Shown in pieces: positions 33,161-47,290 of a DNA stretch of 64,000 bases (position 1 is its first letter; each line of letters begins with the position of its first letter). A program made the translations under genes and the position numbers. A model generated the notes under the pieces. It saw only the letters and a list, made by a program, of their open reading frames with translations, was not told the origin of the DNA and searched no databases. The stretch is from Microvelia longipes (Eukaryota; Arthropoda; Insecta; Hemiptera; Veliidae): assembly GCA_018340805.1 (NCBI GenBank), contig JACMZG010001911.1, forward strand, positions 30,935,727 to 30,999,726, read 5' to 3'.

Positions 33161-35075
33161 CAATGTAAGCTATAGAACAACTTTATTGTGATATTTTGGT
33201 GGAATAGGTCTAAAATTATTAATAAAAACACTAACTTTGCCTATAGGGCGATATTGGCCCAACAAAACAAAAATTTGCTAAATTACATAAAACAACAATC
33301 TATATAGAAGAGACAATTCTTCTGAGCAGGCGGGCAGATAGATCGCTATGCGACCACGCCTCGCGCGAAGTTTTAAAATTATATTGGGAATGTAGATATA
33401 ATTAGAGGCACCATATGTAAATGCGATATTTTCTTCCAAGAGCATGCAGTGATCTAAAGCATTTTTCAATTTTATTCTACCTCTGTCTTAATTTTTCTGT
33501 GTTTTTTTTATTTCTTTTCAAGGCTCTCAGTTTATGTAAAATACTTATTTTTTCTGACTTGCTCACATATTTTCCTTTAAAAAGATCCTCTGCTATATTA
33601 TAAGAATTAAATTAATCTAAGTTTTCTAAAACAGTTTTAGAATCTATGGCTGATTCAAAAGAGTCCCTTAATTAAAAATATAATTCATCCCTTTCCAATT
33701 TTTATAAAATAATTCCAGAAGTTTAAATACTTATGCCTCTGAACTCGGCCTCCATCTAAAATATACTTCATCTATACTTTTTTCCTTAGTTCTCCCTGTT
33801 CAATTTTCAAGTGAAATAACAGTTCGTAAATGTCAAATCTAATCATAGTCTCTCCTTCTAATTCCCCGTCAATGTTTTTGAACTCCCTGATTCTCTACTG
33901 GCGAGTTCCTAAGTACGTCTCTTAATTTAAAATATCCCTGCGACTAAATATGCCTAATTTTTCAATTTAGTGTTCGGCAAAATTCTTATCCTGCGTATTC
34001 CTTTTTGCTGTTCCCTAATAAGAACTGTCCGCTGATGCTTTGCTGGTCCTACAGCTTTCCTGATGTTTTCTGAAGCTGAAATTACTTAAAAAATATTTTT
34101 TCTTAATTATGCTTTCACCGGTGTTCCATTTGATCTATGTAGATAGCCTCCGTTACCACTATGTGCTAAACTCTACGTTTATCAAATCCTATAAATTTTA
34201 CATCCATTAAAATTTTTATAAACGTCAAATAATTTTAAAATGAAACGTAAATATATCCCATCCGCGACAACCATAAAAAAGAAACATTCTTTTCAAACAT
34301 TGTTTTTCTAGAAAAAAAAGTTGAAAATACTACATATTATTATATATATAGCTCAATAAAAAAGTAGAAATAATATAAATGATATAATTATACTTTTAAT
34401 TGTAGGAGGAATTTCGAAATATAAACAACGTTCAAGATATAATTAACTTGTAAAAATTTCTAAACCTGTAAGCCATGCGTTGAAAAAATACTTGAGTAAT
34501 TAGTAACAGGATGTCAGTGTTAGACAAGACTAGAATCAACCAACTAATTAATTATGGTATTAACACGACAGAGTAACGTAACAAGAATAAAAATATTAAA
34601 AGTCTTTCTCATAAAATTAAATTATATAAATAATTTTTATGATTTAGCTATCGTCATTGTGAGTGTTAGATATGAATATCCCACCACCATCAGCTGGTGA
34701 AAAATCACTCGAGCGCAATATAAGTTAGGTATATTAGAAAATAGTTTTGGGTCTCACTTAAAAACATTAAGCTAAAGAGGAATTATAACGTCCAATTGTT
34801 GAATTAATAATATTAATTCAACATAATATAATAATAGTATTAATTCAATAATACTAATTCATATTGTTAACACTATGTATAAAGAATATTAATTAAAAAA
34901 TTAGATATTAATTCCGATTTGTAGGATAATATCCAAAAGCAAGTATCAGAGTTGATAAAATAGCAGCATCTAAATTAATGAAGCCGCTTAGTATGGTTAA
35001 CACAAACATATAAATAAATCAATTTTATTTGGGTTTTTTACTTTCCTCATATATAAAGTAGGTGCATTGAAAAAG
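33161..35075. other. AT-rich region without recognised gene
   Basis: No supported coding frame. A short GC-rich patch (GACCACGCCTCGCGCGAAG) sits at 33350-33368. Confidence 0.45.
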
Positions 35076-35079
35076 TAAT

Positions 35080-35240
35080 GTGTTGGCACTAAAAATCCTA
35101 TATAGGGATTTCTCCTAAATTATCCGTTTCTGGTGTCATTGAGTCCTCCTGAGTAGTTTTTGCCAATTTGTTTGTCTGTATTTTTGGGTAAGTGTGTGTG
35201 TTTATATCAATCAATGTTTATATTAACATGATTCAAATTT
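35080..35240 (+). repeat. Dispersed repeat family A, fragment
   Basis: Contains the family core GAGTCCTCCTGAGTAG, TTGTCTGTAT and GTGTGTTTATAT. The most complete copies are at 36.1-36.9 and 47.4-47.8 kb. Confidence 0.6.
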
Positions 35241-35854
35241 ATAAAATTCATAACGTGGAAAAACGTTTGAAGTAATTTGGAGATTTGGATATTAAGGATT
35301 AAACATTTTTATAAAATACCTAATAATATTATATTTTTTAGACAAGAATAGGCAAGACTAATATTTATGGCTTCTTTAAATTATTTATTAGTAGTTTATG
35401 AATCGTTAGATTTTTATCTTTGGTGTGGTCATCTTTTACATTTAGTTGGTTTATTTTGTTTAAATAAAGATATTAACCTAAAACTTAGCACGATATAAAT
35501 AAAAACTTTTAACAAAGTAAACTAATTTTGCTAAAGACTTAATGAATAGGAATAAGAGTACATAGAAAGTGAACATAGATTCATCGTTGGGATTCACAAA
35601 TCACTACTCCAAACTCCATTTGACATTGTAAGGTAAGTATTACAGCTTCAAAGCAGTCTTGTACATCTAGTAGATAGTATACAAAAAACCTATTTCTTTT
35701 CGTTTCTTATATTTAAGTATTGATTCTTATCGAAATTTAATAATTTATTGTAACCTTTAATTCTTTGTTGTCTACGACAGATAAAATTTAACATTTAAAA
35801 GAATGAAAATGTTTTGCATATACAATAGTATACTACAAATCAGCTAGAAAACAT

Positions 35855-36050
35855 TGCTGACTAGTGCTAACAATTTTACCTGTATTGGCTCCGCCTAAGC
35901 AGGCAATTCGTCATTTGCCTGTCTCGGCTTTGCTTCGTCAGATTAATGGGTTAATTACCAGACTCGGATTACGCCTCAGCAATCCAGCCTGCCCTTGGTT
36001 CAGGGGTTACTTTATAACCTTGTCTGCTAATTTCCATTTTGCTTCCTAAA
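35855..36050 (-). repeat. Dispersed repeat family B, copy 1
   Basis: Minus strand contains GAAGCAAAGCCGAGACAGGC, AGGCGGAGC and GTCAGCAATGTTTTCT, matching 44815-45000 on the plus strand. The 61-codon frame here is a by-product. Confidence 0.65.
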
Positions 36051-36119
36051 AGCATAATATAATAATACTTATTTATTTGCTAATACAAAGTATTATGCCT
36101 CCTTTTATTTTATAAAATA

Positions 36120-36875
36120 TGGTACGGGGTACTTTAGAACTAACCCTTACTATATCGCATTCGCTACTTCCTTTCTTAGGCGTCTGAATATAAAAACGCT
36201 TAATTTATTTTTTGGCATAACTTCGGTCGACTTTGCTTATCCATAGACAAAAAAGATCTGCTTTAATCCCAGCGGTCACCCTCCCGCCTACTGACCAATG
36301 CTCGATGTTAATCCGATACTGGCCGTATTAAAATGAAACTTAGTATATATGTGCATTATATAAAGAGATACTCATGCTAAATTTCAACTCAGTTGGTTAT
36401 TTTTCTGATTTTTAAGGGTTCTTTTAAAAACGTACATATATACATGTAATTGAAGAAAATTGAATTAATACTGAAAATGAGATGAAGCTCAGCACATTTC
36501 TTCGATCCAATCATATTCCAGTGTTTTATGAATGTTTGAAATTTTATTAAATTATTATAATGACGGTAAATGACGTCATAGAAAAATTATTTGACTTATA
36601 GTTGTACCTAGAACCTATATTATACCAATAGGTTGAATTGTGAACCAAGTTTAAAACTCTCTAGCATAAACATAGCTTTTATCATATAGAGCTGCGATAA
36701 AAGAAACAAACAAACTCAACATAAACCGACAAACAACTAGATAAAAACCACTCAGGAGGTCTTAAAATTGCTTAAAACCGATGATTTAGGTGATATCTCG
36801 GTTCCGGAATTTTAGTACAAACGCAATACCTTTTCTATATGCCTACGGTAAGAATGAGGAAAAGTAAAACATTAT
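36120..36875 (-). repeat. Dispersed repeat family A, long copy
   Basis: On the minus strand: CTTTTCCTCATTCTTACCGT, GGTTCCGG.., AAGACCTCCTGAGTGGTTTT, CTCTAGAGAG-like words, TGACGTCAT, GACCGCTGGGATTAAAGC, and a final GTACCCCGTACC. About 750 bp, no open frame. Confidence 0.65.
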
Positions 36876-38545
36876 TTAGTTCTATAAAATGAGAAAGAAA
36901 CAACGTGAATGACGTTCTATGTTAAAGAATTTCTCCCTGAAAAAGATCACCACAGAATAAAAACTGTAATAATAAGCCAACAAGAGGACAAAAACGTGTT
37001 AACATTGACCACCTCGTAAATACGTTGAATAAAACATGATTTTTTTTGGTCTCTTCCATCAGAATACATTTTGTATAAAAACTTGTCACATACCTTTCCA
37101 TTATTAATATATAATAATAGAAAAAATAACTTTGACAGATATTCTTCATAGGTTTCTTTTAATGGAGGATTTAGATAAAAAGGGCAGCCGTTTGGGTTAA
37201 AATGATTTCCTTTGAACTTTCATAGAAAAATAAAAACATATATTTTATAAGCTCAGAAGTGTCGTATCTTAGTTGTTTAAGATATTTATTATGGATAATA
37301 GACCTAATAAATACCTTTTTGTTGAATAATGCCATCACTTGGTAGTAAAGAAATAATAAGTTTAGTATTCTATTTTTAAGCTTATTTTTTATTCCTTGGT
37401 AAGGTTTTACTACCTCATTTTTAATATTTAAAGCTTGATAAATTTTGTTTAACAATGAACTAAAATTGAAGAAGTAATAAAATGTAAGGGATAAAGCTGT
37501 GCAGTACCCATTTTGGAATTATTTCTATAGCAATGTATTACCTTTAGGATAAAAATATAAGTGCATTTCTTTGAAAATTCCGGAAAAATTGAGACAAATG
37601 GTAAAGCGGCTGATTACCCAATCAAAAATGGAGCATGGACCAAGGAGAACAAGCATTTCGGAGGAAGTTTGCTTGGCTTACACCAGGATTTTTATGTGTA
37701 TCATCATGAATACATAAAATATGAATTATTAAATTTAATATTTATCAGTTTATACAGTTATTTACTCTTCTAATATTCAGGGTAGAATAATTTAGATGCA
37801 CCAACATTAAATCCTTAAAAATATGATGAAAACAAGGCCCCAGTCATTCGTAATAGATCTTTACTTCCAGCAAATTGACTCTTGCTTATTCAAGTTTAAT
37901 ATTTATTATTGATTTAGTAACTATTACTCCAATATGGTAATTTTGTAACTACTCTTGGTATATTTTTAAATTAGAGTATACAGCAATATTTATTATTTTG
38001 AAAACTGAGTAAAATCTTAAGAAACTTGATAGCAATGAACAATTGTTTGGCATATAATATAGATTTTTGTTCAAAACCAATAGAAAAGAATATTTTGGAG
38101 AAACTATTATGATAATATGTCATTCAAAAGCTTAATAAATAATTAACGGGATATAAAAATATTAGTATCAAATTTCTTTCCATTTAATGCAATATTTAGA
38201 TTTTCTAACCAAGCCTATCTCATTTAAGTCTGTTTTTATAGAAGTTCGCAAGTCGGACGAATGTCTTGGGAATGTTTGATTTCTTGAGCTCGTTCGTTTG
38301 TTTGCCAACTTTCCTTGATTTTTCAAAGAAAATACATTTTGAAGGTTGACAAAAACTAATATTTATTTGAATACCCAAAATGTTGAGTAGGACTGAGTAT
38401 GCGAAAGCAAGCATAGTTTATAACAACGTATGGCATTAAAATGCACATCTCCTTTACGAAATTCAGGAAAGCTACAAACAAGTAAAAAGTGTTACTGTTC
38501 AGACTATAAATCATAAACCGAAAACCCAGAGCAAGAACTGAATTA
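36876..38545. other. AT-rich region without recognised gene
   Basis: Several short frames on both strands, none with a domain. Confidence 0.45.
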
Positions 38546-38548
38546 GTG

Positions 38549-38600
38549 AGCAAGAAAGCAAGCATTCCCAAGGAAAGTAGCCTGACTTGCAGACCTCCGC
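38549..38600. repeat. Short repeat shared with 51.3 kb
   Basis: AAGAAAGCAAGC...CCAAGGAAAGTAGCCTG..CTTGCAGACC recurs with few changes at 51290-51345. Confidence 0.55.
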
Positions 38601-38870
38601 GCCAGATTCATTGTTTCATAAAAAGCATTTTTTTTTAGGAATAGTTTATTAAGAAGAGATATTAAGAACGCATAAACGTAAATATTAGTAACTAAAAATT
38701 ACATTTTTTTTTTAAAACTTACTTATTTATGTATGCACATTGATTTATGTATGTATGATTATGTATGCCAATAGGCTAAGACCTCTTGTTTTACTTAAGT
38801 TTTCGAAAACAAGAAATTGCTTAATATACTCACATTCCCGAAATTCGGTCCCGCTACGCGCGCCTCTTCA

Positions 38871-38900
38871 TTAGCGATTTTTTCAAAGAAAATTCGCTAA
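38871..38900. repeat. Hairpin shared with 11.14 kb
   Basis: TTAGCGATTTTTTCAAAG followed by AAAATTCGCTAA. The 11143-11174 locus has the same stem and position relative to AAAAG downstream. Confidence 0.55.
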
Positions 38901-39474
38901 AAGATCTTAACGAGCTTAAAAATAAAGATTGAAAGAGCTACTAACATAACGTTTAATTGGCCCTTTATACTATACTTTATAAAATAAAAAGTAAATTCTT
39001 TTATAGTTTAATTAAATCGATCCCTCGTGGTTTTTGACTTTTTTACATAAATATTTAGCTATCTTATTACAATGTATTTATAATAACGCCTATTAAAGTT
39101 ATTACAACTTAACTACAGTATATAATTATAATATAGTTTTTAAGATAAAAATAAGGCATTTATGCAAAAGTATACCTATTTTGTTCACTATAATGGTATA
39201 TAAGAACGAATTAGATATAATTAATATAGTTAAAATTATAATAGTTAACGAGATGTTTCGTGTTAGTATAAAGTTAAGGTAGACCGAATAATTTAAGAGC
39301 CCAATCCTAAGAAAATTGTTTTAATTCGTAACAATAAAATTATTTAGTTATGAGCAATTAGGAAAGTTTTTAACTCATTGAAACGTACTTATAAACGAAC
39401 AGCTTAGTACACATCGTAGAATTAAGTTATGTCTACCATGTTGTCTATCAATAATAATCAGGTATAACTCTTAA

Positions 39475-39640
39475 AGTTATGCGGCCCATCTGAGATAACC
39501 CTTGCGGGAACCGCCTCAGGGTGGAGAGAGGCAAGCGTTACGCTCAAAATGTAATCTAAAGTTGGCGATAATTTATTTGAAGAATAATCTTATATAAACT
39601 GATAATATTAATAATAATAATAATTATATAAGTTTAAATT
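39475..39640 (-). mobile_element. SINE 3' fragment, same family as 19.3 kb
   Basis: Minus strand reads ATTATCGCCAACTTTAGATT, TTTGAGCGTAACGCTTGCC, and GGCGGTTCCCGCAAGGGTTA, aligning with 19365-19450. The tRNA-derived head is absent, so it is truncated. Confidence 0.75.
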
Positions 39641-40096
39641 AAAAATACAATGGCAATTATTTTACAACCGCTTCTAGCTCCCTGTTTAGCTTTGTCGATA
39701 GTGTGAAAGGCCCTTACTTTGGAGATTAAATCTTCAATCAAAAGGACGCACACTTTTTAATAAGTTTTATCACCAAATATGCAAAGTAATAAATAATTTA
39801 AAATTTTGGCTTCCTAATACCACAAATATATGGTCATACAAAAATGCAAATGAAATGCAAATGAATTTTTACAAGAAAACATCAATTTATGATGTCATCA
39901 ACCCAAGTTATCTTGGGTTAACATTATCTTTTTTTTCTTTAAACTTGAAATAGCTTTCTTTTTTTTAAAAAAAAATCTTTATTTTAACAGAATAAGAATT
40001 CATTACAATACATAGTAATAAGAAATTTAGACGTGCACTTTAGATTAATAAATAATCTGTGCTGTGCAGGTTGTAATAAAGGTTGTAATAATATCA

Positions 40097-40130
40097 TGTA
40101 TATGATACCTTTAAAAGAAGGTATCATATA
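40097..40130. repeat. Small perfect hairpin
   Basis: ATATGATACCT and AGGTATCATAT are separated by 8 nt. Confidence 0.5.
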
Positions 40131-40349
40131 TTCAAATACATAAGAAGCTAAATCAATTAAAACCATGCGCATATGTAATGTCAATGTATAAAACATTGAC
40201 ATTTGGATGTTTTAGGCCTGTCAATGTATTTAGAAATGCTATGCTTCCAAGGAACCCAATGACTGACTCAAAATTTAAAAATTATGGTTCATTATTTGCC
40301 TTTGATTTCAGGGACCAAATTTAGCCTGCTCAGAGAAATTTTCGCTGAG

Positions 40350-40870
40350 TTATTATTGCGGTTTAGTGACGTCATAAAAATATTTTCATAACAGCACAAC
40401 TACTGCAGTAGACTTATTTTTGAACAAAGTTTTAGCTCTCTAGCATAAATACACAAGGCGCTACGATGATAACAGACACACACACACTTACTCATACACA
40501 CACAGACAACTTTGTGAAAACCACTTAGGAGCCCTCAAAAACACCTAAAACGGATAATTCCGGTGACATCCAGGTTTCGGATTTCTTTACAAACACAATA
40601 CTTTTCCTATTGTATAAATAAGGAAAAGTAAAATTATAAAAATGAGTTTAAATTTAGTTCATGTGTACCATTGCCTATGTGCACTAAATTTTTATTCAAT
40701 ACGAACAGTTAAGCAGCATTGATCGTGGTCAGTGCTGTATGGATGACCGCTGAGATTGAAACAGATGCATTCTATCCAAAGCAGGAAGGATGACCGTAGC
40801 GAATCTGATTTGAGGAGGAAAAGTTCCGATGTACCCCTTACCCGTTTTTTCCTTAGTACGATAGTATTAT
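40350..40870 (-). repeat. Dispersed repeat family A, copy plus inverted end fragment
   Basis: 40350-40640 is a minus-strand copy (TGACGTCATAAAAATATTTT, AACAGACACACAC, GAAAACCACTTAGGAGCCCT, TCGGATTTCTTTACAAACAC). 40715-40870 is the family's distal end in plus orientation (ATGACCGCTGAGATTGAAAC, GAGGAGGAAAAGTTCC). Confidence 0.65.
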
Positions 40871-42460
40871 TTTAAGTTCATTTAAGTAATAAAAAGTAAA
40901 ATATTATCGGACTCAAGTCTTTTATATTTTGCCTAGGTAAATAAAACAAGAGGTAATTTAGCTAAATAACCTCTCCTGATCATCACTATATTGTAGCAGC
41001 ACGTCGTATTAGTTAAATAAAAGTGACAATCTGCCACGGTATAAACAAATTTCTAAGAGCACAAGTAAAAATTGTGATTTCTGTACATAAATTAATTGTC
41101 AGCCGATGAAATCGGAAAATTTGTATTATCTCTTAAACACAGATTAAGATTTTTAATTTTAATTCTTTCTATCCAGCGTAGAATATCTTATTACAGTTTT
41201 TTAAATTTTTACTTTAAAAATAATGATAAAATCAATAAGATTAAACTTCTTATTTATCTTTATAGAAAATTAGATAAGGGGATACTTGTAATTCTAATGT
41301 AGTATAAACATAATTGAATGAATTTTCATTACATAGAAGTGTCAAATTAGACTAAACATTCCAAGCTCTCCCTTCTCTATCAAACTCTCAATTTTATTAG
41401 TCCTTTGTGATATTCTATACACCACTTCTCACCCTTAGTTCACCAATTTGTTGAATCAAGAAATTGTAATTATCAACAAAATTACTCTAGTAACAAATCT
41501 ACTAAAAACATTTACCGGTATCAGATTGGAAAACAATATCAATTAGACGACAAAGAGAAAATCACGGATAGAATGGGAATAGAGGGAGGCGGGTAGAGAG
41601 GTATTAGGTGAGAGCCAATGGGGAAGTAGCTGCTTGGTAAAATTAAACAGGGAATAAATTTCAAACAAATTCCAATCAAGAGAAACAGGTAATTTAGTTT
41701 CTAGCACTTGATTAAGTTTTTGAAATTTTATACTTATATCAATTCCTTTTAGTGAGATGTATTTATTTCTTTCAAAATTATTATTGTTATTGTTATAAAT
41801 AAATCGTACGTATTGTTTTATAAATAATACACAATAAATATATTTGACCTATAAAAAGTTTATATGGCACTTTTTTGGGTTGAAGCTTTTTAATTATTAA
41901 CATCATGTGTCGGAGTACAATATAAAATGTCAAAAGATCTTCCTCTAATTTGCTAGGCAGGACTCTCCAGCAGGTTCAAGTCTCATCAAATAAAATTAGT
42001 TTTTCGCCTTGTAGCGAAATTTTATCGCACTATATATACGTAGATTTGCATCTTTGTCGCGAAATCCCTATTATTTAGAACCATAATTAAATTTAGTTAA
42101 AAGTTGTATGGATACATTTTGACTAGTTTGAAGAACTAGGAAGAGATAAATTATTAATATGCTAGAAATTTTTAAGAAAACATATCTTGATGACATCTAA
42201 ATAATAGTTTTGACGCATTGACAATGTTTAGTAGAGAATTAAGCTCGTATAATCCTAATAGGGATTATAAGTTTATAAGCGCCAAAAGCAGAGTAGGTAT
42301 GAAAATCAAATTTTTGATAATTAGATAAAGTGTGATTTACGGCTCTGTCAACAACGTATAATTCTCACCTCAATTGAAATTATGTTCTAAAATACCATCT
42401 ATATTTTATGTTCGTCGAATAATCCTTTTTTCAGCTTAAACAAAGAAACAAGTACTCAGA
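40871..42460. other. AT-rich region without recognised gene
   Basis: No supported gene. Confidence 0.45.
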
Positions 42461-42464
42461 ACGT

Positions 42465-42520
42465 CATGATTATCCAACTTATCGCCTAAGTTGGTATTAC
42501 TTCGGTCTCGCTACGCTACA
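42465..42520 (-). repeat. Dispersed repeat C, copy 1
   Basis: Minus strand GTAGCGTAGCGAGACCGAAG TAATACCA and GGATAATCATGACGTT match 60236-60288 on the plus strand. Confidence 0.55.
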
Positions 42521-42699
42521 GCTCAGAATAGAGTAGTAATCCGATGACATGGGTGTTACAACTTCGGACTCGCTTGGCTTGTCCTTAGATTTTCATAATT
42601 ATCTAAAGCTTTAGGTGGCATTAAACGTAATGAGACCAACGGTCTCACTACGCTTAACGTTAGAATGTCAAAAAGTGGTAGAGTCTGTCTGACTCTATA

Positions 42700-44635
42700 A
42701 TAGGTATAGAGTGAGACAGAAGAGACATCTAGAGGCAGCTTAAAAAAACTAACATTCTTTACTATAACTTTCGTCCCACATTTCGAAGTTAGTGGTACGA
42801 AATGAGCTATTTTTTATTACCATTTTAACGACAAGAGCATCTATTTGAAAGTGATTTGGTTTAATCAGTTTTCTGCCAGAAGTAGTTTGCTGAAAATAAG
42901 ACGACAGGGGCGCATTCTCGTAGTTAGAATGGTGAAACTACCAAATTATACTATAGAGCTCCTGTTAACTGGCTACGGAGCTACCCTTTTCTTGTTTGAA
43001 ATAAAAAATTTCAGGACCATCTTTCTTTGTCTATATATTCTTTTGTCATTGGTTAATACATACGAGAAAAATACGGTAGATAGGCATTCAATCAAAGAAT
43101 AGGGGTTAAATTTTTATCATGATAACGAATGCATTGAAGAACGGTGGTCATACTTGGTGGCCTAATTCTTTACTATAGTAAATATAGTAAAGCTCTAAAT
43201 TTTATCAATACCTCAAATAATTTATATTATTAAAATTTTACAGTGAATAATTTCAAAATGGCGAAAATATCAAAATTTTGTAGATCGATTTACCTCTTTT
43301 GTGTCGAATGTCAATATGATTAGTCAAATATTTGATTTTTAGGTTTTTTAAACATTTTTGTTTTTGTTTTGGTTTGAAATGTTTTTCTCAAAAAAATTAG
43401 TTAATATTTTTAAATGCTCAGCCAAATAGATTAACATGGTCTATTTACTGTCTACCTATTATTGTTAATTTATTGTCTACACTAATTATTAATTTTAAGT
43501 GAACAAATAACCAATTACTTTTTAACAAGTACAAATAACTCAGTTATTATTTAAAATGATATAGAAGCCTCACATGTTATTCTATTCTATTTCCTTTTAT
43601 TTATAATAAATGTGAATTGAACATCACTGGAGTTTGAATAACTATAATTAATTTTTCTTGGTTTCTAATAATTTTCGTTTTCGTAATTCTTTAAGCATCA
43701 TGTATTTTAGCATATGCTTGGACATATGAGGGAAGTTCACAAGATCCTCCCTCTTCCTGAAGTTAAACTAGTTTGTCATCAGTAATTTATTATTTCTTCC
43801 AGTGTGTGATTAAATATTAACCACTGAACGAGCACAATGCGTTAAAACCATTTACTTTTTCAACGGTATAAATTATTTTTAATTACCCTTTATTTCTGTT
43901 TAAGAAACGCAGGTCTTATTGTTGCTCAAAGCTTGGTTTATATACCTCGTATAAAAATTAGAAAGACTCCGGCCAGGATTGAACACGAACTTTCAGGAGG
44001 TAGGCCAAACTTTACACCAACAACACTACCTTTAATTTAAAATATTTATAAACATACGAATAAATAAAAACAAAGATTTAAAAAAGACATTAAAAGGATA
44101 AACACGACAACTTCCCAAGTTTATAAAGAAGATTGGTTTTCACTTACACCAAGTTTTCTTCAGTTCACCCCGTTACTTTTGAAATGAGGGTTTTCTCTGG
44201 TATTTTAAAACTGTCAGATATGTCTATCTGTCTGTCTGTAAGTCTGTCTGGTAGAGTCGTGACTTGGAATAAGTATTAGAAGATCAGTGTATTCGTGTGT
44301 AAGATAGATTTAATACAAACGTTTATTTAATACCTTGTTAAGAATCAGTGTATGATAATAATGTGAAAAACTAACAGACTGAAAGATCAATTACTAACTT
44401 ATTACGTATTTATTAAACGTATTTTATTTGAACTTATCACTATACTTTTCGACTATGTAATGAAGAAGCTATATATCTCTGATAAAGCTACGACCACATT
44501 AGGTTTAACTTTTAAATTTGAACAGATAACAATAAGCTATATTTAAACACGCATAAACTTAATACCTACACCTTAAATATTAACAGAATTTTAGGCTTAT
44601 AGTATATTATGCTACTACGTAGCAAAATTTAATTT
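42700..44635. other. AT-rich region without recognised gene
   Basis: No gene. TCTATCTGTCTGTCTGTAAG at 44224-44243 is a short simple repeat. Confidence 0.45.
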
Positions 44636-44639
44636 TGCA

Positions 44640-45000
44640 GGCGAATTAAATAAATTAACCTCCAAACCAAAGGTAAGGGCAGGCTATGGAAGTTACCTGT
44701 TGAGGCGCAAGTTGAGGCTGGTAATTAACGTAGAACCTAAAAGATGGTAATTTATTGAGTGATGCTATCTAAAAATATCTATAATTTTGAAATGCAGTTT
44801 CGCTACATTTTGCAGCGAAATTAGCCTCCGAAGTGAAGGTGAGGCAGGTTATGGAAGTTACCAGCCGATGTTAGTAATTAAACAGTTTGAATGACAAAGC
44901 AAAGCCGAGACAGGCAAATGGCAAATTCCCTGCAGAGGCGGAGCTGATGCTGGTACTTTTACCTCGAGTCAGCAGTGTTTTCTTTGCTGCATGGAAATAT
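44640..45000 (+). repeat. Dispersed repeat family B, two tandem copies
   Basis: Two units about 170 bp apart share CCTCC(A/G)AA, GGCAGG(C/T)TATGGAAGTTAC and TGGTAATTAA/TAGTAATTAA. The second unit continues into AAAGCCGAGACAGGCAAATG and aligns with the 35.9-kb copy. Confidence 0.65.
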
Positions 45001-45539
45001 ATATTATTTTATCTATCTACGGCAGGAATATATGCAAAATATTCTTTGAAATGCTATGATTAATTTTAATTGATAGCAGTTAAAAATTAAGATTAAAATA
45101 AATAAATTAATTTAGGTAAGAAAATTAACTTAAATAAATAAATGAGAAGAAATTTTTTTTTAGGTACTAGATTCTTGAGGCATGAAATTGTCATCAGGTA
45201 TAGAGTTTGGTCTAGTAATTTGTCAGTCCTATACTATGTGTCTATGTTTATTCTCTTTATTATATTCTCTCCATACTATGTTTATTTTTATTCACAAATA
45301 TATTTAGCAAAATTAGGTAACTTTGTTTATAGTTTGATTAGGAAAAGAACGACTACAATTCTACAATGTTTAAATAAATAGGAACTAAATATATATATAT
45401 ATTTAGGAAAAATATATATATTTTTTCATTCAAACGTAGACACATAGTTTAAAATTAAGTAATTGTCCTAACAAATATCTAATATCCTAACATTGCACTC
45501 AATTTTCCAGTCTAACTGGACATATAAAAGAAAACTTAA

Positions 45540-46672
45540 TAAAAAGAAATTTTCACGTCAATATAAATAAATCTAAATCTAGCACTTTTTTTTACTAACA
45601 CGGGAGTACCTCAGGGTAGTATACTAGGTCCATTACTATTCTTACTATTCATAAATGATCTGCCTAAGTGGCTAAAATTAGTTGTCCTGACTGTTATATA
45701 GCTATCTATGCTGACGATACCACCATTATTATCTCTGCCAAAAACTTTCACGAACTTGAAAATAAATTGAATTTGATCTGTCAAGCGTTCTTAGATTGGT
45801 GCATTGCTTATAAATTAGTCGTAAATAGCTCTAAAACTGTATCGGTCTTCTTCAGCAAGAAAATAGTTCAAAGACCTCTAACTATTTACTTACAGGTTAG
45901 TCCAGTGAAAGCTGTTCCATTTACTAAATTACTAAGTATGGTAATTAATACGGACCTTAAATTTTCCCATCATGTTGATAAAGTTATTAGTAAACTTAAC
46001 TCTTGTTTTATTCTACTCAGAAAACTCAGACAATTTAACTCTTTAGAGGTATTACTCATGTTGTACAATGGATGGGCTTATCCGCACCTTGCTAATTACA
46101 TTCTATCATGGGGTAATACATGTCAAGCGAATCGTGTCTTTATATTTCAAAAAAGAATAATAAGAACAATGTTCGGAGTAGAGCCTCGTAGGCCTGCACA
46201 GCCTTTGTTTAAAAAAATAAAATACTCTTTTCTCCATCTACGTTCTGGAAGCTTGTAAATTTGTGATTCACAATCTTGATCAGTTTAACACACACAACAG
46301 TGTACATCATTTTGATACAAGGAATAAAAATAATTACCGTCTTCCCACATGCAATACTGAAGCATTTAAATCATCCCCCCTTAATGTGACCATCCGTTGT
46401 TATAATAATCTACCAGACGATATCAAATCAATTTCCACTACTAAGACCAAAATTAAATCTATAAAAGCCTTCCTAATTGACAAAGCATATTACAATATAA
46501 AAGAACACTTACAATTTAATTTGATTTACAAATTTGTTTTTATTTTATTTTTATTATTATATTTGTTAACTTTTAATTATGATTTTCGTTTCTATTGTAT
46601 GTATGTAAGTTTTTCATGTATATGACTTGTTGAACCTTGTAAAAGCTTTTCAATAAATAAATAAATATACGA
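45540..46672 (+). mobile_element. jockey/CR1-type LINE, 5'-truncated
   Basis: The RT region runs from about 45560 to the (AATA)n tail at about 46650-46672 (CAATAAATAAATAAATA). A 3' simple-repeat tail and 5' truncation are the usual outcome of target-primed reverse transcription. No flanking duplication was identified. Confidence 0.8.
45560..46625 (+). pseudogene. LINE reverse transcriptase and C-terminal domain
   Basis: [29 protein letters not shown] (45597 region) and, after a frameshift near 45665, [15 protein letters not shown] with the catalytic YADD at about 45706. Thumb-like NKLNLICQAFLDWCIAYKLV (residues ~31-50 of the frame at 45668), then LNSCFILLRKLRQFNS and the C-terminal YPHLANYILSWGNTCQANR. 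A TAA at 46256 interrupts; the next frame (46263-46625) holds HHFDTRNKNNYRLPTCNTEA and IRCYNNLPDDIKSI, the typical end of these ORF2 proteins. The first catalytic Asp region and endonuclease are missing. Family (jockey or CR1-like) is inferred from motif style. Confidence 0.85.
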
Positions 46673-47059
46673 GTCACATTATCGGCTTATGACCGACAAG
46701 CTTACTATTTCCTCCTCTAACTTGGGAGAACAGCGCTGGTACGGAACAACCAAACGCTGAAGCTGAAACCCAGTATAATTGTATGTATCGTAACATGAAA
46801 TATTTATTTATTACATTTCGCTGAAATGTTTATTAAACCCAATACTTTTTAGAGGTATGGCTAATCAAAACCTAAAAGAAATCCAAGTCATCCAATTGAA
46901 AACTCATAGATCTGATTGTCATCTATAGAAGTATACCTGAGTCAAATTTCAATTTTATTGGCGTTTTTATTATTGTTTTTTTAATGTCTCAGATAAATAG
47001 GTTAAGTGTTAGGTCCAAGTGTTTTTTTCGGGGCAACAAAATTAGGCCTAAAGTTTGAT

Positions 47060-47290
47060 TTTTAAATTGTTTGAACTCTCTAGCATAAACACAAGCACAC
47101 GCTACATCTACATATACATCTACACGCACACAGAGAGACAAGACATCGCGATGAAAACCAATCAGAACGTCTTAATTAAGCCTAAGACAGATAACTATAA
47201 TGCTATCTCGTTTTCGGATTGTTAGAGCGAACACAATACTTTTTTATACTTACGGTAGTAGGTCTAGAAAAGTAAAAATAATAACAGGCA
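47060..47290 (-). repeat. Dispersed repeat family A, copy
   Basis: Contains GAACTCTCTAGCATAAACAC, GAAAACCAATCAGAACGTCT and ATCTCGTTTTCGGATTGTTA. It lies head-to-head with the next copy. Confidence 0.65.
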